Source: an uncultured Desulfuromonas sp.
GTDB lineage: Bacteria > Desulfobacterota > Desulfuromonadia > Desulfuromonadales > Desulfuromonadaceae
NCBI RefSeq assembly: GCF_963678835.1
Contig: NZ_OY787469.1
Coordinates: 1 to 64,000, forward strand
Length of the DNA stretch: 64,000 bases
Direction: 5' to 3'
Both the position numbers and the translations under genes were made by a program. The notes under the pieces were generated by a model that was given only the letters and a program-made list of their open reading frames with translations, made no database searches and was not told the origin of the DNA. Positions 55,118-63,939 of this stretch are shown here, piece after piece. The stretch's first letter is position 1. Each line of letters starts with the position of its first letter.

Positions 55118-56152
55118 ATGCTTCGACGCATTCTTATTCTCGCAACTCTGATCCTTGTTGGTACAATCGCTTACCTCAACCATGCCTCTAAAGGCCAAAT
55201 CGGCCCTCTGCTGCTGAGCGGTTCAACAATGGGCACGACATATCACTTAAAGGTTATTGTTCCACCAGAATCTCAACTGAAAGCAGAAGAGATCTCCAAA
55301 CAGGTCAGCGCTTCTCTTGATAAAATTGATCGGCTGATGTCAACATACAAAGAAGATTCAGAGGTGTCTCGATTTAACGCGCTACCGACAAACCAGTGGC
55401 TAGCGATTTCCGAACCCACGTATCACGTCATTAATGCGGCATTGCGCTACAGCGCTATGAGTGATGGTGCCTTTGATATCACAGTCGGAAAACTCGTTAA
55501 CTTATGGGGCTTTGGACCGACAATCAATGTCAATGCCATCCCGGACGCAAAAAACATCGATCAACTGCGTCGCAAAATCGGCTACACGAAGCTACAAATA
55601 CACTCAGAACCGATGGAGATTTTAAAAGAATCCGATGCAATCTACATCGATCTCTCAGCAATTGCCAAGGGGTATGCGGTTGATGCAGTAGCCTCAGTGC
55701 TTGAACAAAATGCACTACAGAACTACATGATTGAAATCGGTGGTGAAATCAGAACGTCAGGGCACAAACAAACTGGACAACCGTGGTGGATTGGCATAGA
55801 AAGTCCGGTGACTGATCAGCGATCTGTACAAAAAGTGCTCCATTTGCAACAATCTGCTATGGCAACCTCCGGCGACTACCGCAATTATTTTGAGCACAAT
55901 GGTCAACGTTTCTCCCATACGATTGATCCGCGAACCGGCTACCCGATCACGCATACACTGGCCTCAGTCACCGTTCTTGCGGAAACCTGCATGGACGCAG
56001 ACGCTTTAGCCACATTATTGACCGTCCTTGGTCCTGAGTCAGGTATGAAATTTGCTGAGCAACACAACTTAGCAGTGTTTATGATTATTAAAACGAGCGA
56101 CGGATTTAAAGAAAAATCCAGCTCGGCCTTCACCCCTTTCCTCAAACAGTAG
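55118..56152 (+). CDS. apbE: FAD:protein FMN transferase ApbE
   Basis: 344 residues with an N-terminal membrane anchor (about 5-22). GSTMGTTYHLKV, KIDRLMSTYKEDSEVSRFN, DLSAIAKGYAVDAVA and IGGEIRTSG are ApbE motifs, with the Mg-binding region HTIDPRTGYPI. It transfers FMN from FAD to Thr residues of NqrB and NqrC, both encoded just upstream. GGAG lies 9 nt before the ATG. It is grouped with nqrM. Confidence 0.95.
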   Translation: MLRRILILATLILVGTIAYLNHASKGQIGPLLLSGSTMGTTYHLKVIVPPESQLKAEEISKQVSASLDKIDRLMSTYKEDSEVSRFNALPTNQWLAISEPTYHVINAALRYSAMSDGAFDITVGKLVNLWGFGPTINVNAIPDAKNIDQLRRKIGYTKLQIHSEPMEILKESDAIYIDLSAIAKGYAVDAVASVLEQNALQNYMIEIGGEIRTSGHKQTGQPWWIGIESPVTDQRSVQKVLHLQQSAMATSGDYRNYFEHNGQRFSHTIDPRTGYPITHTLASVTVLAETCMDADALATLLTVLGPESGMKFAEQHNLAVFMIIKTSDGFKEKSSSAFTPFLKQ

Positions 56153-56165
56153 ACGGAAAAACATT

Positions 56166-56432
56166 ATGAAAATATTCATCCCGGCAATTCTCATTTTCCT
56201 GTTAGCCTTTATCGGGTTATCCATCGGCATCATTTTTGGCCGCAAGGGGATCAGCGGTTCATGCAGCAGCAATGAAGGAAAACTCGCAGACCTGACCTGC
56301 ACATGCGGTCGCGATGATGCGGGGGCAAGTTGTGAGAACATCGCTGTCGAAGTTATTGACCCTGAAAAAAACCCTGAAGCATATCAGGCACTTTTAGCTG
56401 ACATTAAAAATCGAGATACAACTGCCCTGTAA
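56166..56432 (+). CDS. nqrM: Na+-NQR maturation factor NqrM
   Basis: 88 residues, DUF539 family. One N-terminal membrane helix (about 3-24) is followed by GRKGISGSCSSNEG with C33 and further Cys (C45, C47, C56). NqrM is needed for insertion of the iron centre between NqrD and NqrE. It follows apbE by 13 bp, completing the Nqr assembly set. Confidence 0.93.
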   Translation: MKIFIPAILIFLLAFIGLSIGIIFGRKGISGSCSSNEGKLADLTCTCGRDDAGASCENIAVEVIDPEKNPEAYQALLADIKNRDTTAL

Positions 56433-56687
56433 TTTTGTTCATTTATATTTACTGTTCACCTTTTATGGTCGAAGTGTTTTTACTGCCCACCTTAGATTTA
56501 ACACCTCATTCTCGTCCTTCAGAGTCTTTTTAGCCCGGCAATGCCGGGCTCACAGCTCACACAGACAATCTTCAGAATGGGCGCTCTAAACTTAAACCAC
56601 TCCAACCAGCAATAATATTGCTTGCGTCCGGAATGGCGCTAGTTCAAGCACTTTCGTAGCAGGCTGGAACGGTCCCAAGCCCTATCT

Positions 56688-56757
56688 GGGGCTGTCCCAG
56701 ACGTTTGCGGACTATAGAACGCTGGCGGTTTGCACCGCAAAAACTTGCGACAGCCCC
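56688..56757. mobile_element. 70-bp inverted-repeat (MITE-like) element
   Basis: Ends of 23 bp (56688-56710 and 56735-56757) match in 18 positions as inverted repeats. Both begin GGGGCTGTC, a start seen in several IS families. The interior is only 24 bp. No clear target duplication is visible, so it may be an old solo remnant. Confidence 0.45.
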
Positions 56758-56842
56758 GTACGAGGACAGTGCTGTTTTTGCAGCTTATTTCCTTTAAACC
56801 AGCGCTTGAAGACACTCAATTTGGTCATCGAAGAGACCACCT

Positions 56843-56922
56843 GTAGGAGCGAATTTATTCGCGAAATGTTCTGGTTATTGATCCTTTTCATGGTGGGAAT
56901 TCGCGGCTGAAGCCGCTCCGAC
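56843..56922. repeat. REP-like inverted pair (BIME-like)
   Basis: Two 23-bp hairpin units in opposite orientation: 56843-56865 (GTAGGAGCG...CGCGAA) and 56900-56922, whose complement is GTCGGAGCG...CGCGAA. Each folds alone (GCGAAT/ATTCGC and GCGGCT/AGCCGC). The layout resembles bacterial interspersed REP pairs. Confidence 0.6.
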
Positions 56923-57274
56923 AAGAGACAATTTCAATTATGTTGAAGTACTCGCACCATTCGCTTGTGTCCGCCGGCTTTTTGCTGCGTCATAATTTTT
57001 TTCCGTGAGCAAGAACAAGCGTTAATCGCCAAGTAACGTGTCGTTCCATCTTCTGACCATCTTTACCGACACAGGCCAAGCCTCAAATGGCGTCTATCTT
57101 TGATTCGGGTCCCAACCGTCGTCAATTCTCTGGAAAAAATAAAGCTGAAACATTGACTCACTGTTGCGACAGGCACCTTCACTACGATGGTGCAGCAGCG
57201 TTAAAATTGTATCCACCGAAACCTTCGCCAAAACAAGCATTAATCGTTTGTCCATAGTTTCAACAAGACAAACA

Positions 57275-57309
57275 AAAAAGCCCTTCGGAAAGGATCCGAA
57301 GGGCTTTTT
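57275..57309 (-). terminator. Terminator of second antiporter cluster
   Basis: A perfect 14-bp stem AAAAAGCCCTTCGG (57275-57288) with 57296-57309 and a 7-nt loop. It lies 23 bp beyond the stop of the last gene on the minus strand and has T on both sides, so it may act in both directions. Confidence 0.9.
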
Positions 57310-57332
57310 ATACAACGTATTTTGGCGATTAA

Positions 57333-58751
57333 TTACATCAACGTCTCAACGGCATGCTTTGCTGTTGCCAGAAGGCTCTGAGGCATGGCACCGATGATAA
57401 TAATGGCCAGAATAAAGAATGTTCCGAGCAATTTAGCCGTGAACGGCAACGCAATCACTTCCTGATCGGAGTCAGGAGCACAATAGGCTGCTCGGGCCAT
57501 TTTGAGATAGTAAAATGCAGCCACCGCCGCATTGATAACGGCAAGAATAACCAGTGCATAAAAGCCCTTATGAATTGCCCCGGTAAACAGCATAAACTTA
57601 CCAATAAAACCGATTGTCGGCGGAATACCGGCCATACCAAAGGCAGAGACCAGCAAAGTCAAGGCCAACAAGGGTGAACGGCGAGACAGGCCTTTCAAGT
57701 CATCAAAAGAGACGTTCTCACCATCCGGAGCTACGTTGTAAATGACGTAGAAACACCCAAGATTCATCAGCAGGTAGCCAATGACATAGAACACGGCCGC
57801 AGACATACCCATCTCATCAGCGGTCAGGATACCAATCATGACATAACCGGCGTGGGCAATACTGGAATACGCCAGCAGACGCTTAAGATCCGTCTGTACC
57901 AAGGCAGTCAAGTTACCAAGGGTCATAGACAGAACCGCGATAACAGCGAGAACCCAAGTCAACTGGCTGACATCATAACCAGCAACAGCAACAAAACGGA
58001 TCAGCAACAGAACGGCACCAACCTTCGGCAGCGTTGCAACAAAGCTGGTTGTTTCGTTGGATGCACCCTGATAAACATCAGGAGTCCAGAAATGCATCGG
58101 AAACAGCGCCAGTTTGTAGAAAAACGCCGTCATAACAAGAATCATGGCGATAACAGCCAAAGGTTGAGTCGCAACCAGTGACGGCATCAACTGAGCCAGT
58201 TCATTGAGGTAGGTGGTATGGGCCAGGCCGAAAATATAGCTCATGCCATACAGGGTCAGTCCGGTTGAAGCAGCACCAAACAGAACATACTTGATACCGG
58301 CTTCCACATGGATACGTCCCTGGCCATTGCGAAACGGAATCACCACATACAGCGCGTAAGATGAAATCTCGAGGCTGAGCAGAATTGTCAATAACTCCAC
58401 TGAACTGCTCAGGAACATCAGCCCCAGAGCACTGATGGCCAGAAACATGTTGTATTCACAGTGGAGCTTACCTTCGATCCCGGTTAAACCACGACCAAGC
58501 AAGAACACCAGAAACAGGCCCCCGACAATCACCATCTTAAACAACTGAGAAAGCGAATCGACCAGATAAGCATCAAAGAAAAGACTGTCTTGTGCGTTCA
58601 TGGACATAAACGTGGCCACAAGCGTCACGGCAGTCAATAACAGGCTGGCACCTTGAATGGTACCAGTGCGAAACTTGCCCAAGGTCATGAAGAACAAGAC
58701 CAGGACCGTTAACATCAGTGCCAACTCGGGCAGAAAAGCTGTGTTTAACAT
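57333..58751 (-). CDS. NuoN-like antiporter subunit, second cluster
   Basis: 472 residues from the ATG at 58751; an upstream in-frame Met (58865) lies in the previous gene. About 14 helices. LSLEISSYALYVVIPF, FPMHFWTPDVYQGASNETTSFVA and LKRLLAYSSIAHAGYVMIG are NuoN signatures. It is a paralogue of nuoN at 30012, shorter at the N-terminus. It begins 19 bp after the NuoM-like gene. Part of a cluster with no visible nuoB/C/D/I in this window, so its redox partner, if any, is not seen. Confidence 0.88.
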   Translation of the reverse strand: MLNTAFLPELALMLTVLVLFFMTLGKFRTGTIQGASLLLTAVTLVATFMSMNAQDSLFFDAYLVDSLSQLFKMVIVGGLFLVFLLGRGLTGIEGKLHCEYNMFLAISALGLMFLSSSVELLTILLSLEISSYALYVVIPFRNGQGRIHVEAGIKYVLFGAASTGLTLYGMSYIFGLAHTTYLNELAQLMPSLVATQPLAVIAMILVMTAFFYKLALFPMHFWTPDVYQGASNETTSFVATLPKVGAVLLLIRFVAVAGYDVSQLTWVLAVIAVLSMTLGNLTALVQTDLKRLLAYSSIAHAGYVMIGILTADEMGMSAAVFYVIGYLLMNLGCFYVIYNVAPDGENVSFDDLKGLSRRSPLLALTLLVSAFGMAGIPPTIGFIGKFMLFTGAIHKGFYALVILAVINAAVAAFYYLKMARAAYCAPDSDQEVIALPFTAKLLGTFFILAIIIIGAMPQSLLATAKHAVETLM

Positions 58752-58770
58752 AATTGATCCGATTCTTGAG

Positions 58771-60363
58771 TTAGAAGAGGTTCTTGACCCAGGCACCTGC
58801 TTGATTAAGCAGGGCGTGGTGTTCACCATGGTGAACAGCTTCCTGTACCGCGCTACCGGCATCAACCTGATGGATCAGGTGAGCCACACTGGTATCCATC
58901 ATGTCAAGCAACGGCGTCGGATGTAAACCGATCCAGAATACGAATACGGTCAAGAATGCCAGTTGAATAAATTCTCTAAAGTTACAATCGGTCAGATGGT
59001 GTTCATCGCCATGATCATCACCGTGGTGGCCATGACCATCTGAATCGTCCCAAACCATTTTTTGCAACAGACGCAGCATGTAGGCTGCTGCGAGAATCGC
59101 ACCAGGAATTGCCAAAGCGCCAACCAGAGGATATTTATCGAACGCTCCGAACAGAACCAGGAATTCGCCGACGAAGCTGTTGGTACCCGGGAAGGCCAGC
59201 GAAGACAGGGAGAAGATACCGAGGAAAGTGACATAAATCGGCATGAACATCCCCAGCTTACTGTTATCGGAAATCTCACGACTATGAGTACGCTCATAGA
59301 TCAGACCGATCAGGATAAACAGAGCACCTGTCGTGACACCGTGGTTGATCATCTGCAGCATGGCACCTTTGATACCAGCATCATTCAGCAGGAAAATACC
59401 CAGTGTGACAAAGCCCATGTGGCCAACAGAGGAGTAGGCAATCAACTTTTTAATATCCGACTGACCTAGCGCCAGATAGCCACCAACGATGATACTGACT
59501 AACGACATGATGATCAGGTACGGCATGCAGTAGACCGTTGCGGCAGGTGCCATGGGCAGGCAGAAGCGCAGGAAACCGTAACCACCCATTTTCAGCAGGA
59601 TACTGGCCAGAATGACTGAACCGGCAACCGGGGCCTGTACGTGAGCAGCAGGCAGCCAGGTATGGAACGGGAACATCGGCATTTTGATGGCGAAGCCGAG
59701 AGCACACGCCAGGAAGATCCACATCTGATAGGAAAACGCAAAGTTATGATCCATCAACTCAGGGATAAAGAAGGTCCCTGTGGTGATGTACATCGCAACA
59801 ATGGAAACCAGCAGGAAAATACTACCGGCAAAGGTGTAAAGGAAGAACTTGATCGAAGCATAATCCTTCCTGTCTCCACCCCAGATTGCGATGATGAGAT
59901 ACATCGGCACCAGCATACCTTCCCAGAAGATATAGAAGAGAACCGTGTTCAGGCTGACAAAGACGCCGAGCATTGCTGTTTCCATCAACAGGGTCACGAT
60001 GATGAATTCCTTCATCCGTGTCTTGATATAGGTCCAGGAACACAGGATACACAACGGCATGACCAGAGTCGTCAGCAGAACCAGCAGCACACTGATACCG
60101 TCCACACCAACCACATAATCGAGGTTCAGGGCCGGGAACCAATGGCGCAATTCGACGAACTGGTACTTCGCCGTGGTCTGGTCAAATCGCGACCACAGCG
60201 GCAATGAGATAACAGCAGTCACCAGGGTCACTGCCAGACCCCAGAATTTCAATAGAGTGTCACCACGCAAAAACATGGCCACCACAGCCCCGACTACCGG
60301 TATCAGCAGCAGCATCGATAAGATCGGGAAATTTAATGTATTCAGGATTAGATACTTTTCCAT
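58771..60363 (-). CDS. NuoM-like antiporter subunit, second cluster
   Basis: 530 residues, about 14 helices. VLFYIFWEGMLVPMYLIIAIW, FPFHTWLPAAHVQAPVAGSVILA and IKKLIAYSSVGHMGFV are NuoM signatures. It is a paralogue of nuoM at 31528. A cytoplasmic or periplasmic loop near residue 440 is rich in His and Asp (DGHGHHGDDHGDEHH). The C-terminus is also His-rich. It lies 51 bp after the 588-residue antiporter gene. Confidence 0.88.
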   Translation of the reverse strand: MEKYLILNTLNFPILSMLLLIPVVGAVVAMFLRGDTLLKFWGLAVTLVTAVISLPLWSRFDQTTAKYQFVELRHWFPALNLDYVVGVDGISVLLVLLTTLVMPLCILCSWTYIKTRMKEFIIVTLLMETAMLGVFVSLNTVLFYIFWEGMLVPMYLIIAIWGGDRKDYASIKFFLYTFAGSIFLLVSIVAMYITTGTFFIPELMDHNFAFSYQMWIFLACALGFAIKMPMFPFHTWLPAAHVQAPVAGSVILASILLKMGGYGFLRFCLPMAPAATVYCMPYLIIMSLVSIIVGGYLALGQSDIKKLIAYSSVGHMGFVTLGIFLLNDAGIKGAMLQMINHGVTTGALFILIGLIYERTHSREISDNSKLGMFMPIYVTFLGIFSLSSLAFPGTNSFVGEFLVLFGAFDKYPLVGALAIPGAILAAAYMLRLLQKMVWDDSDGHGHHGDDHGDEHHLTDCNFREFIQLAFLTVFVFWIGLHPTPLLDMMDTSVAHLIHQVDAGSAVQEAVHHGEHHALLNQAGAWVKNLF

Positions 60364-60414
60364 GACTTCCTACTGTCTATGAGTAATTGCCTATCCACTT
60401 ACACGCAGGCTGTG

Positions 60415-62181
60415 TCAGATCAGAACCACGACAATCAGTACCAGGAAGAGCAGTACAACAGCCCCGCCAATGTATTGTTGCAATTTACCGGTCTGGAACT
60501 GACGAACCTGCTCGCCTCCCTTGACGAAACCGCGCGCACTGCCATCCAGTGCCCAGTCAATGCCTTCCCAATCAAACCAGGAAAGAGCGCGAGCCATCGC
60601 CATGGTAAAACGCAATCCGACAGTTTGGTAAACATTACTAACCCACTCATTGGTTGCACTGATGGGCTTGCGGGCAAGCCACATGAACCAACCGGCACCG
60701 CGACGGTAAAACCAGTCGAGATCAAGGTTGGACACATCGTGGGGTTTGAGGTACTTCACCATGAGATAGAAACCCAAACCGGTGAAACCGAGCAGATGGA
60801 ACGTCTCTGTCAGGTGATAGCTGTTGTACGGATGGTAATTAACCGCGTACGGCAACATGTCGTACAGGTAATCCGGGTAAACACCAAGGAAGATGCACAT
60901 AAAGGCTGCCATAAACATACCGACTTGCATATTCCAGTAAGCTTCTTTCGGTTTGAGACCGCAATCGTTGGGTCCAAACCAGATGAAGTAAGGCAGCTTG
61001 ATGCCGACCGAAAGGAACGTACCAACGGCCGCCAGAGAAAGCATCAGCATCAGAATCAACTGATGGTTGGCGCCTGCCGCAGCAATAATCATCGACTTAC
61101 TGATAAATCCACTGGTGAGCGGGAAGCCGGAGATGGCGATACCACCTATGACCGTAAAAATCATCGACAAAGGCATGTATTTATAGAGACCGCCAAGCTC
61201 ACTGAGCTTAGAACGACCCGTCATCTCAAGAACACTACCAACGCCCATGAACAACAGGGCTTTGTAGAGGATGTGAGCATAGGCGTGAGCACAGGCGCCA
61301 TTGATTGCCATTTCAGTACCAATACCAACACCACACACCATGTAACCGACCTGACTGACGATATGGTACGCCAGAATCCTCCGGGCATCATTTTCGATAA
61401 CCGCGTAGCCAACACCGTACAGGGTCATGATCGCACCCATGATTGCCAGTGTTTCAAAGCCGGCAAATCCGCGTGCCAACACATATACGGCTGTTTTGGT
61501 CGTAAAGGCACACATGAAAACCGCACCCGTTACCGTTGCTTCCGGATAGGCATCCGGTAGCCAGGCATGGATGGGTGGTACGGCTGCATTGAGCATGAAA
61601 CCAATCATGATCAGATAATCCGCCAGGGTTGCGGTATCCGGTGAAATCGGAACAAATGTCAGATCACCGAGATTCTGGTAGCGCAGGAAGATCCCGCCGA
61701 GCAGAACCAGACCGCCGAAGGTATGCACAAGCAGATAGCGGTAACCGGCTTCGATGGACCGCTTACGTTTGCGGTACCACACCAGGAACACGGAGGCAAA
61801 GGCCATCAGTTCCCAGAAGATGAAGACCACCAGATAATCACCTGCCAGGGTTGTCCCCAGTGAACCGGCAACATAAAGCCAGGCTGCAGCGTGTTGGCCA
61901 CTCTCCTTGACATGCAGACCGAAGATGCTGCCAATCAGCGCCATCAACGTGAAAACATGCAAAAAGACCATGGTCAACTCATCAACACGACCAAACTGCA
62001 GCTTGAAACCAAGCCATTCAACGCAACCAAAGGATGCCGGCAGATACTTAATCTGAATAAAGGCCAGCAGCGGTACGACGACCAGCCAGATCTTCTGGGC
62101 GTTGAATTTTTTGAATAAGGGAAGCAGCAGCGCACCGACAATAAACATGGTGGCTGGGTGCATAAAAATACTACTTGTCAT
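60415..62181 (-). CDS. NuoL/MrpD-like antiporter subunit with LDLDW extension
   Basis: 588 residues from the ATG at 62181. Proton_antipo_M core (FIFWELMAFASVFLVWY, HAWLPDAYPEATVTGAVFMCAFTTKTAVY, RRILAYHIVSQVGYM). The C-terminal part has YHPYNSYHLTETFHLL and LDLDWFYRR, an amphipathic stretch, then a last helix. This architecture is shared with the last protein of the Mrp operon (24856-26589). It overlaps the preceding 82-residue gene by 11 nt. Confidence 0.86.
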   Translation of the reverse strand: MTSSIFMHPATMFIVGALLLPLFKKFNAQKIWLVVVPLLAFIQIKYLPASFGCVEWLGFKLQFGRVDELTMVFLHVFTLMALIGSIFGLHVKESGQHAAAWLYVAGSLGTTLAGDYLVVFIFWELMAFASVFLVWYRKRKRSIEAGYRYLLVHTFGGLVLLGGIFLRYQNLGDLTFVPISPDTATLADYLIMIGFMLNAAVPPIHAWLPDAYPEATVTGAVFMCAFTTKTAVYVLARGFAGFETLAIMGAIMTLYGVGYAVIENDARRILAYHIVSQVGYMVCGVGIGTEMAINGACAHAYAHILYKALLFMGVGSVLEMTGRSKLSELGGLYKYMPLSMIFTVIGGIAISGFPLTSGFISKSMIIAAAGANHQLILMLMLSLAAVGTFLSVGIKLPYFIWFGPNDCGLKPKEAYWNMQVGMFMAAFMCIFLGVYPDYLYDMLPYAVNYHPYNSYHLTETFHLLGFTGLGFYLMVKYLKPHDVSNLDLDWFYRRGAGWFMWLARKPISATNEWVSNVYQTVGLRFTMAMARALSWFDWEGIDWALDGSARGFVKGGEQVRQFQTGKLQQYIGGAVVLLFLVLIVVVLI

Positions 62182-62419
62182 AATGATCCGTGCCCCTCTC
62201 CAGCCATACGTGTGACAGCCCTTTGCAGAATACAATCAATGCCAAACACCCGACCAGGCCGAACACAGCCCAGAAACCGATGATGTGGTCACCCCAGAAG
62301 TGCGCGTGGTGACGATCAGCAAAGAAATCGAATACGAGAGCGAACGCCAGAAACGCCATAAACAGCCATTTCAACATGCTCGGTCTCTCACGCAGATAAG
62401 TAAGAAATTTCACAATCAT
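62171..62419 (-). CDS. Small two-helix membrane protein, paralogue of 24660 gene
   Basis: 82 residues: a basic start, helix about 16-34, loop DRHHAHFWGDH, helix about 45-67, and charged end GTDHYDK. It corresponds in topology, His loop and C-terminus to the 67-residue protein in the Mrp operon. It overlaps the antiporter genes on both sides (4 nt and 11 nt), so it is translated in step with them. Unrecognised family; likely a structural subunit. Confidence 0.78.
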   Translation of the reverse strand: MIVKFLTYLRERPSMLKWLFMAFLAFALVFDFFADRHHAHFWGDHIIGFWAVFGLVGCLALIVFCKGLSHVWLERGTDHYDK

Positions 62420-63909
62420 GACTTCACCATCAGGTTAATGAGGTCGAGAAACAGATCAGGATAAATACCGATCAAAACGGAGATTGTTCCGGTGATCACC
62501 AGAGGAACCACCATGAACAGAATCAGAGGTTTCTTTTCAAGGCTACCGGTCAAACCTTCATCAGCGGGCAACGGCTTGCCGAAAAACGCCTGGAGAAAGA
62601 CCGGAACAAAATAACCGGCATTAAGCAAACTACTGGCAAGAAGGACACACAACAGAATCCAGTTATGAATATCCATCGTCCCCAGAGCCAGATACCATTT
62701 TGTGACAAAACCACCCACCGGCGGCGCGCCTATCATACCCAGAGAAGCGATACCAAACGCCATCATGGTAAATGGCATCCGCTTGCCCAGTCCACCCATC
62801 TCGGTGATGTCTTTTTTACCGCTGGCAACAAAGATACAACCGGCCGCGAAGAACAGGGTGATCTTGGCAAAGGCGTGGTTGGCGATGTGGATCAAACCAC
62901 CGGTAATCGAGTTCGGGGTCAACATGGCAACACCGAGAATGATGTACGACAGCTGACTGACCGTTGAGTACGCCAAACGCGCTTTGAGATTGGTCTTGGT
63001 AAGAGCGATCACCGATGCGGTCAAAATGGTAAAAGAAACAAAGTAGGCGGTAAAAATACCCAGCCCTGTTTCATGAAGAATGTTGGTACCAAAGATCGAC
63101 AGCATCACCCGGCACGTCGAGAACACACCGACCTTAACAACGACAACGGCATGGAGCAACGCGCTGACCGGTGTCGGTGCCACCATCGCATCGGGCAACC
63201 AGTTATGCAGCGGCATGATACCGGACTTAGCAAAACCAAACAGACACAGCAGGTACGCAATTCCAACCACGAAGCGATCCGCTTCGGCCGGGAAAATCCC
63301 CTGAGCAACATTGGCAGTATTAAAGTCCAACGTGCCACACAGCACATAGATGATAACCATGGCCGGAAGCAAAAACGCTTTGGACGTGAACATCAAGTAA
63401 ACGATGTACTTTTTAGCACCGGCATAGCCCTCTTCATCCTGATGGTGCATAACCAGCGGGTAGGTGAAGATGGAGACGATCTCGTAAAACAGATACAGAG
63501 TAAACAGGTTGCCGGCAAAAGCCGCACCCATGGCTGCACCAACCGAAACGGCGTAGCAGACATAGAACCGAGTCTGAGCATGCTCATCCAATCCACGCAT
63601 ATAACCGACACAGTAGAGACTGGCCAGAATCCACAGGAATGAGGCAACCAGAGCAAAGACGACACCCAACGCATCCAGGTTCAATTTAACCGAAATGCCG
63701 GGATACAACTCAAACAGCGTGTATTGGAGTTGTTGTCCGTCCAGAATGATCGGCAGAAAGTTCAGGACCGAAACGAAAGTGATAATGGCGCCGAGCGTCG
63801 ACCAACTGTCGCGCAGATTCGGCTTTTTGCCCGAAAACATGACGAGCAATCCCGTAATCATCGGGATCAGCGTTGTCAGAATAATCTTGCTGGTGATAAT
63901 CGTGTTCAT
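62416..63909 (-). CDS. Mrp/Nuo-type antiporter subunit, second cluster
   Basis: 497 residues, 13-14 helices, Proton_antipo_M. LYLFYEIVSIFTYPLVMHH, PLHNWLPDAMVAPTPVSALLHA and LKARLAYSTVSQLSYI are nearly those of the 489-residue protein at 23194-24663, its counterpart in the Mrp operon. It overlaps the small gene by 4 nt. The start at 63909 has only a weak ribosome site (GAGAAAG). Confidence 0.88.
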   Translation of the reverse strand: MNTIITSKIILTTLIPMITGLLVMFSGKKPNLRDSWSTLGAIITFVSVLNFLPIILDGQQLQYTLFELYPGISVKLNLDALGVVFALVASFLWILASLYCVGYMRGLDEHAQTRFYVCYAVSVGAAMGAAFAGNLFTLYLFYEIVSIFTYPLVMHHQDEEGYAGAKKYIVYLMFTSKAFLLPAMVIIYVLCGTLDFNTANVAQGIFPAEADRFVVGIAYLLCLFGFAKSGIMPLHNWLPDAMVAPTPVSALLHAVVVVKVGVFSTCRVMLSIFGTNILHETGLGIFTAYFVSFTILTASVIALTKTNLKARLAYSTVSQLSYIILGVAMLTPNSITGGLIHIANHAFAKITLFFAAGCIFVASGKKDITEMGGLGKRMPFTMMAFGIASLGMIGAPPVGGFVTKWYLALGTMDIHNWILLCVLLASSLLNAGYFVPVFLQAFFGKPLPADEGLTGSLEKKPLILFMVVPLVITGTISVLIGIYPDLFLDLINLMVKS

Positions 63910-63939
63910 TGCAAGTGCTTTCTCAAGTGGTGTGTCGCG

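Larger units (their letters stand above)
56433..57274. other. About 840-bp gene-free stretch with repeat debris
   Basis: No frame here shows family motifs. The stretch holds a hairpin AGCCCGG/CCGGGCT (56532-56550), a 70-bp inverted-repeat element, a REP-like pair and mixed-composition sequence up to the terminator at 57275. It separates nqrM (+) from the convergent second antiporter cluster. Confidence 0.5.

Noticed and set aside
57094..57315. 73-codon minus-strand ORF after nqrM
   Set aside because: It begins inside the terminator of the neighbouring cluster and has no family signature; treated as noncoding debris.
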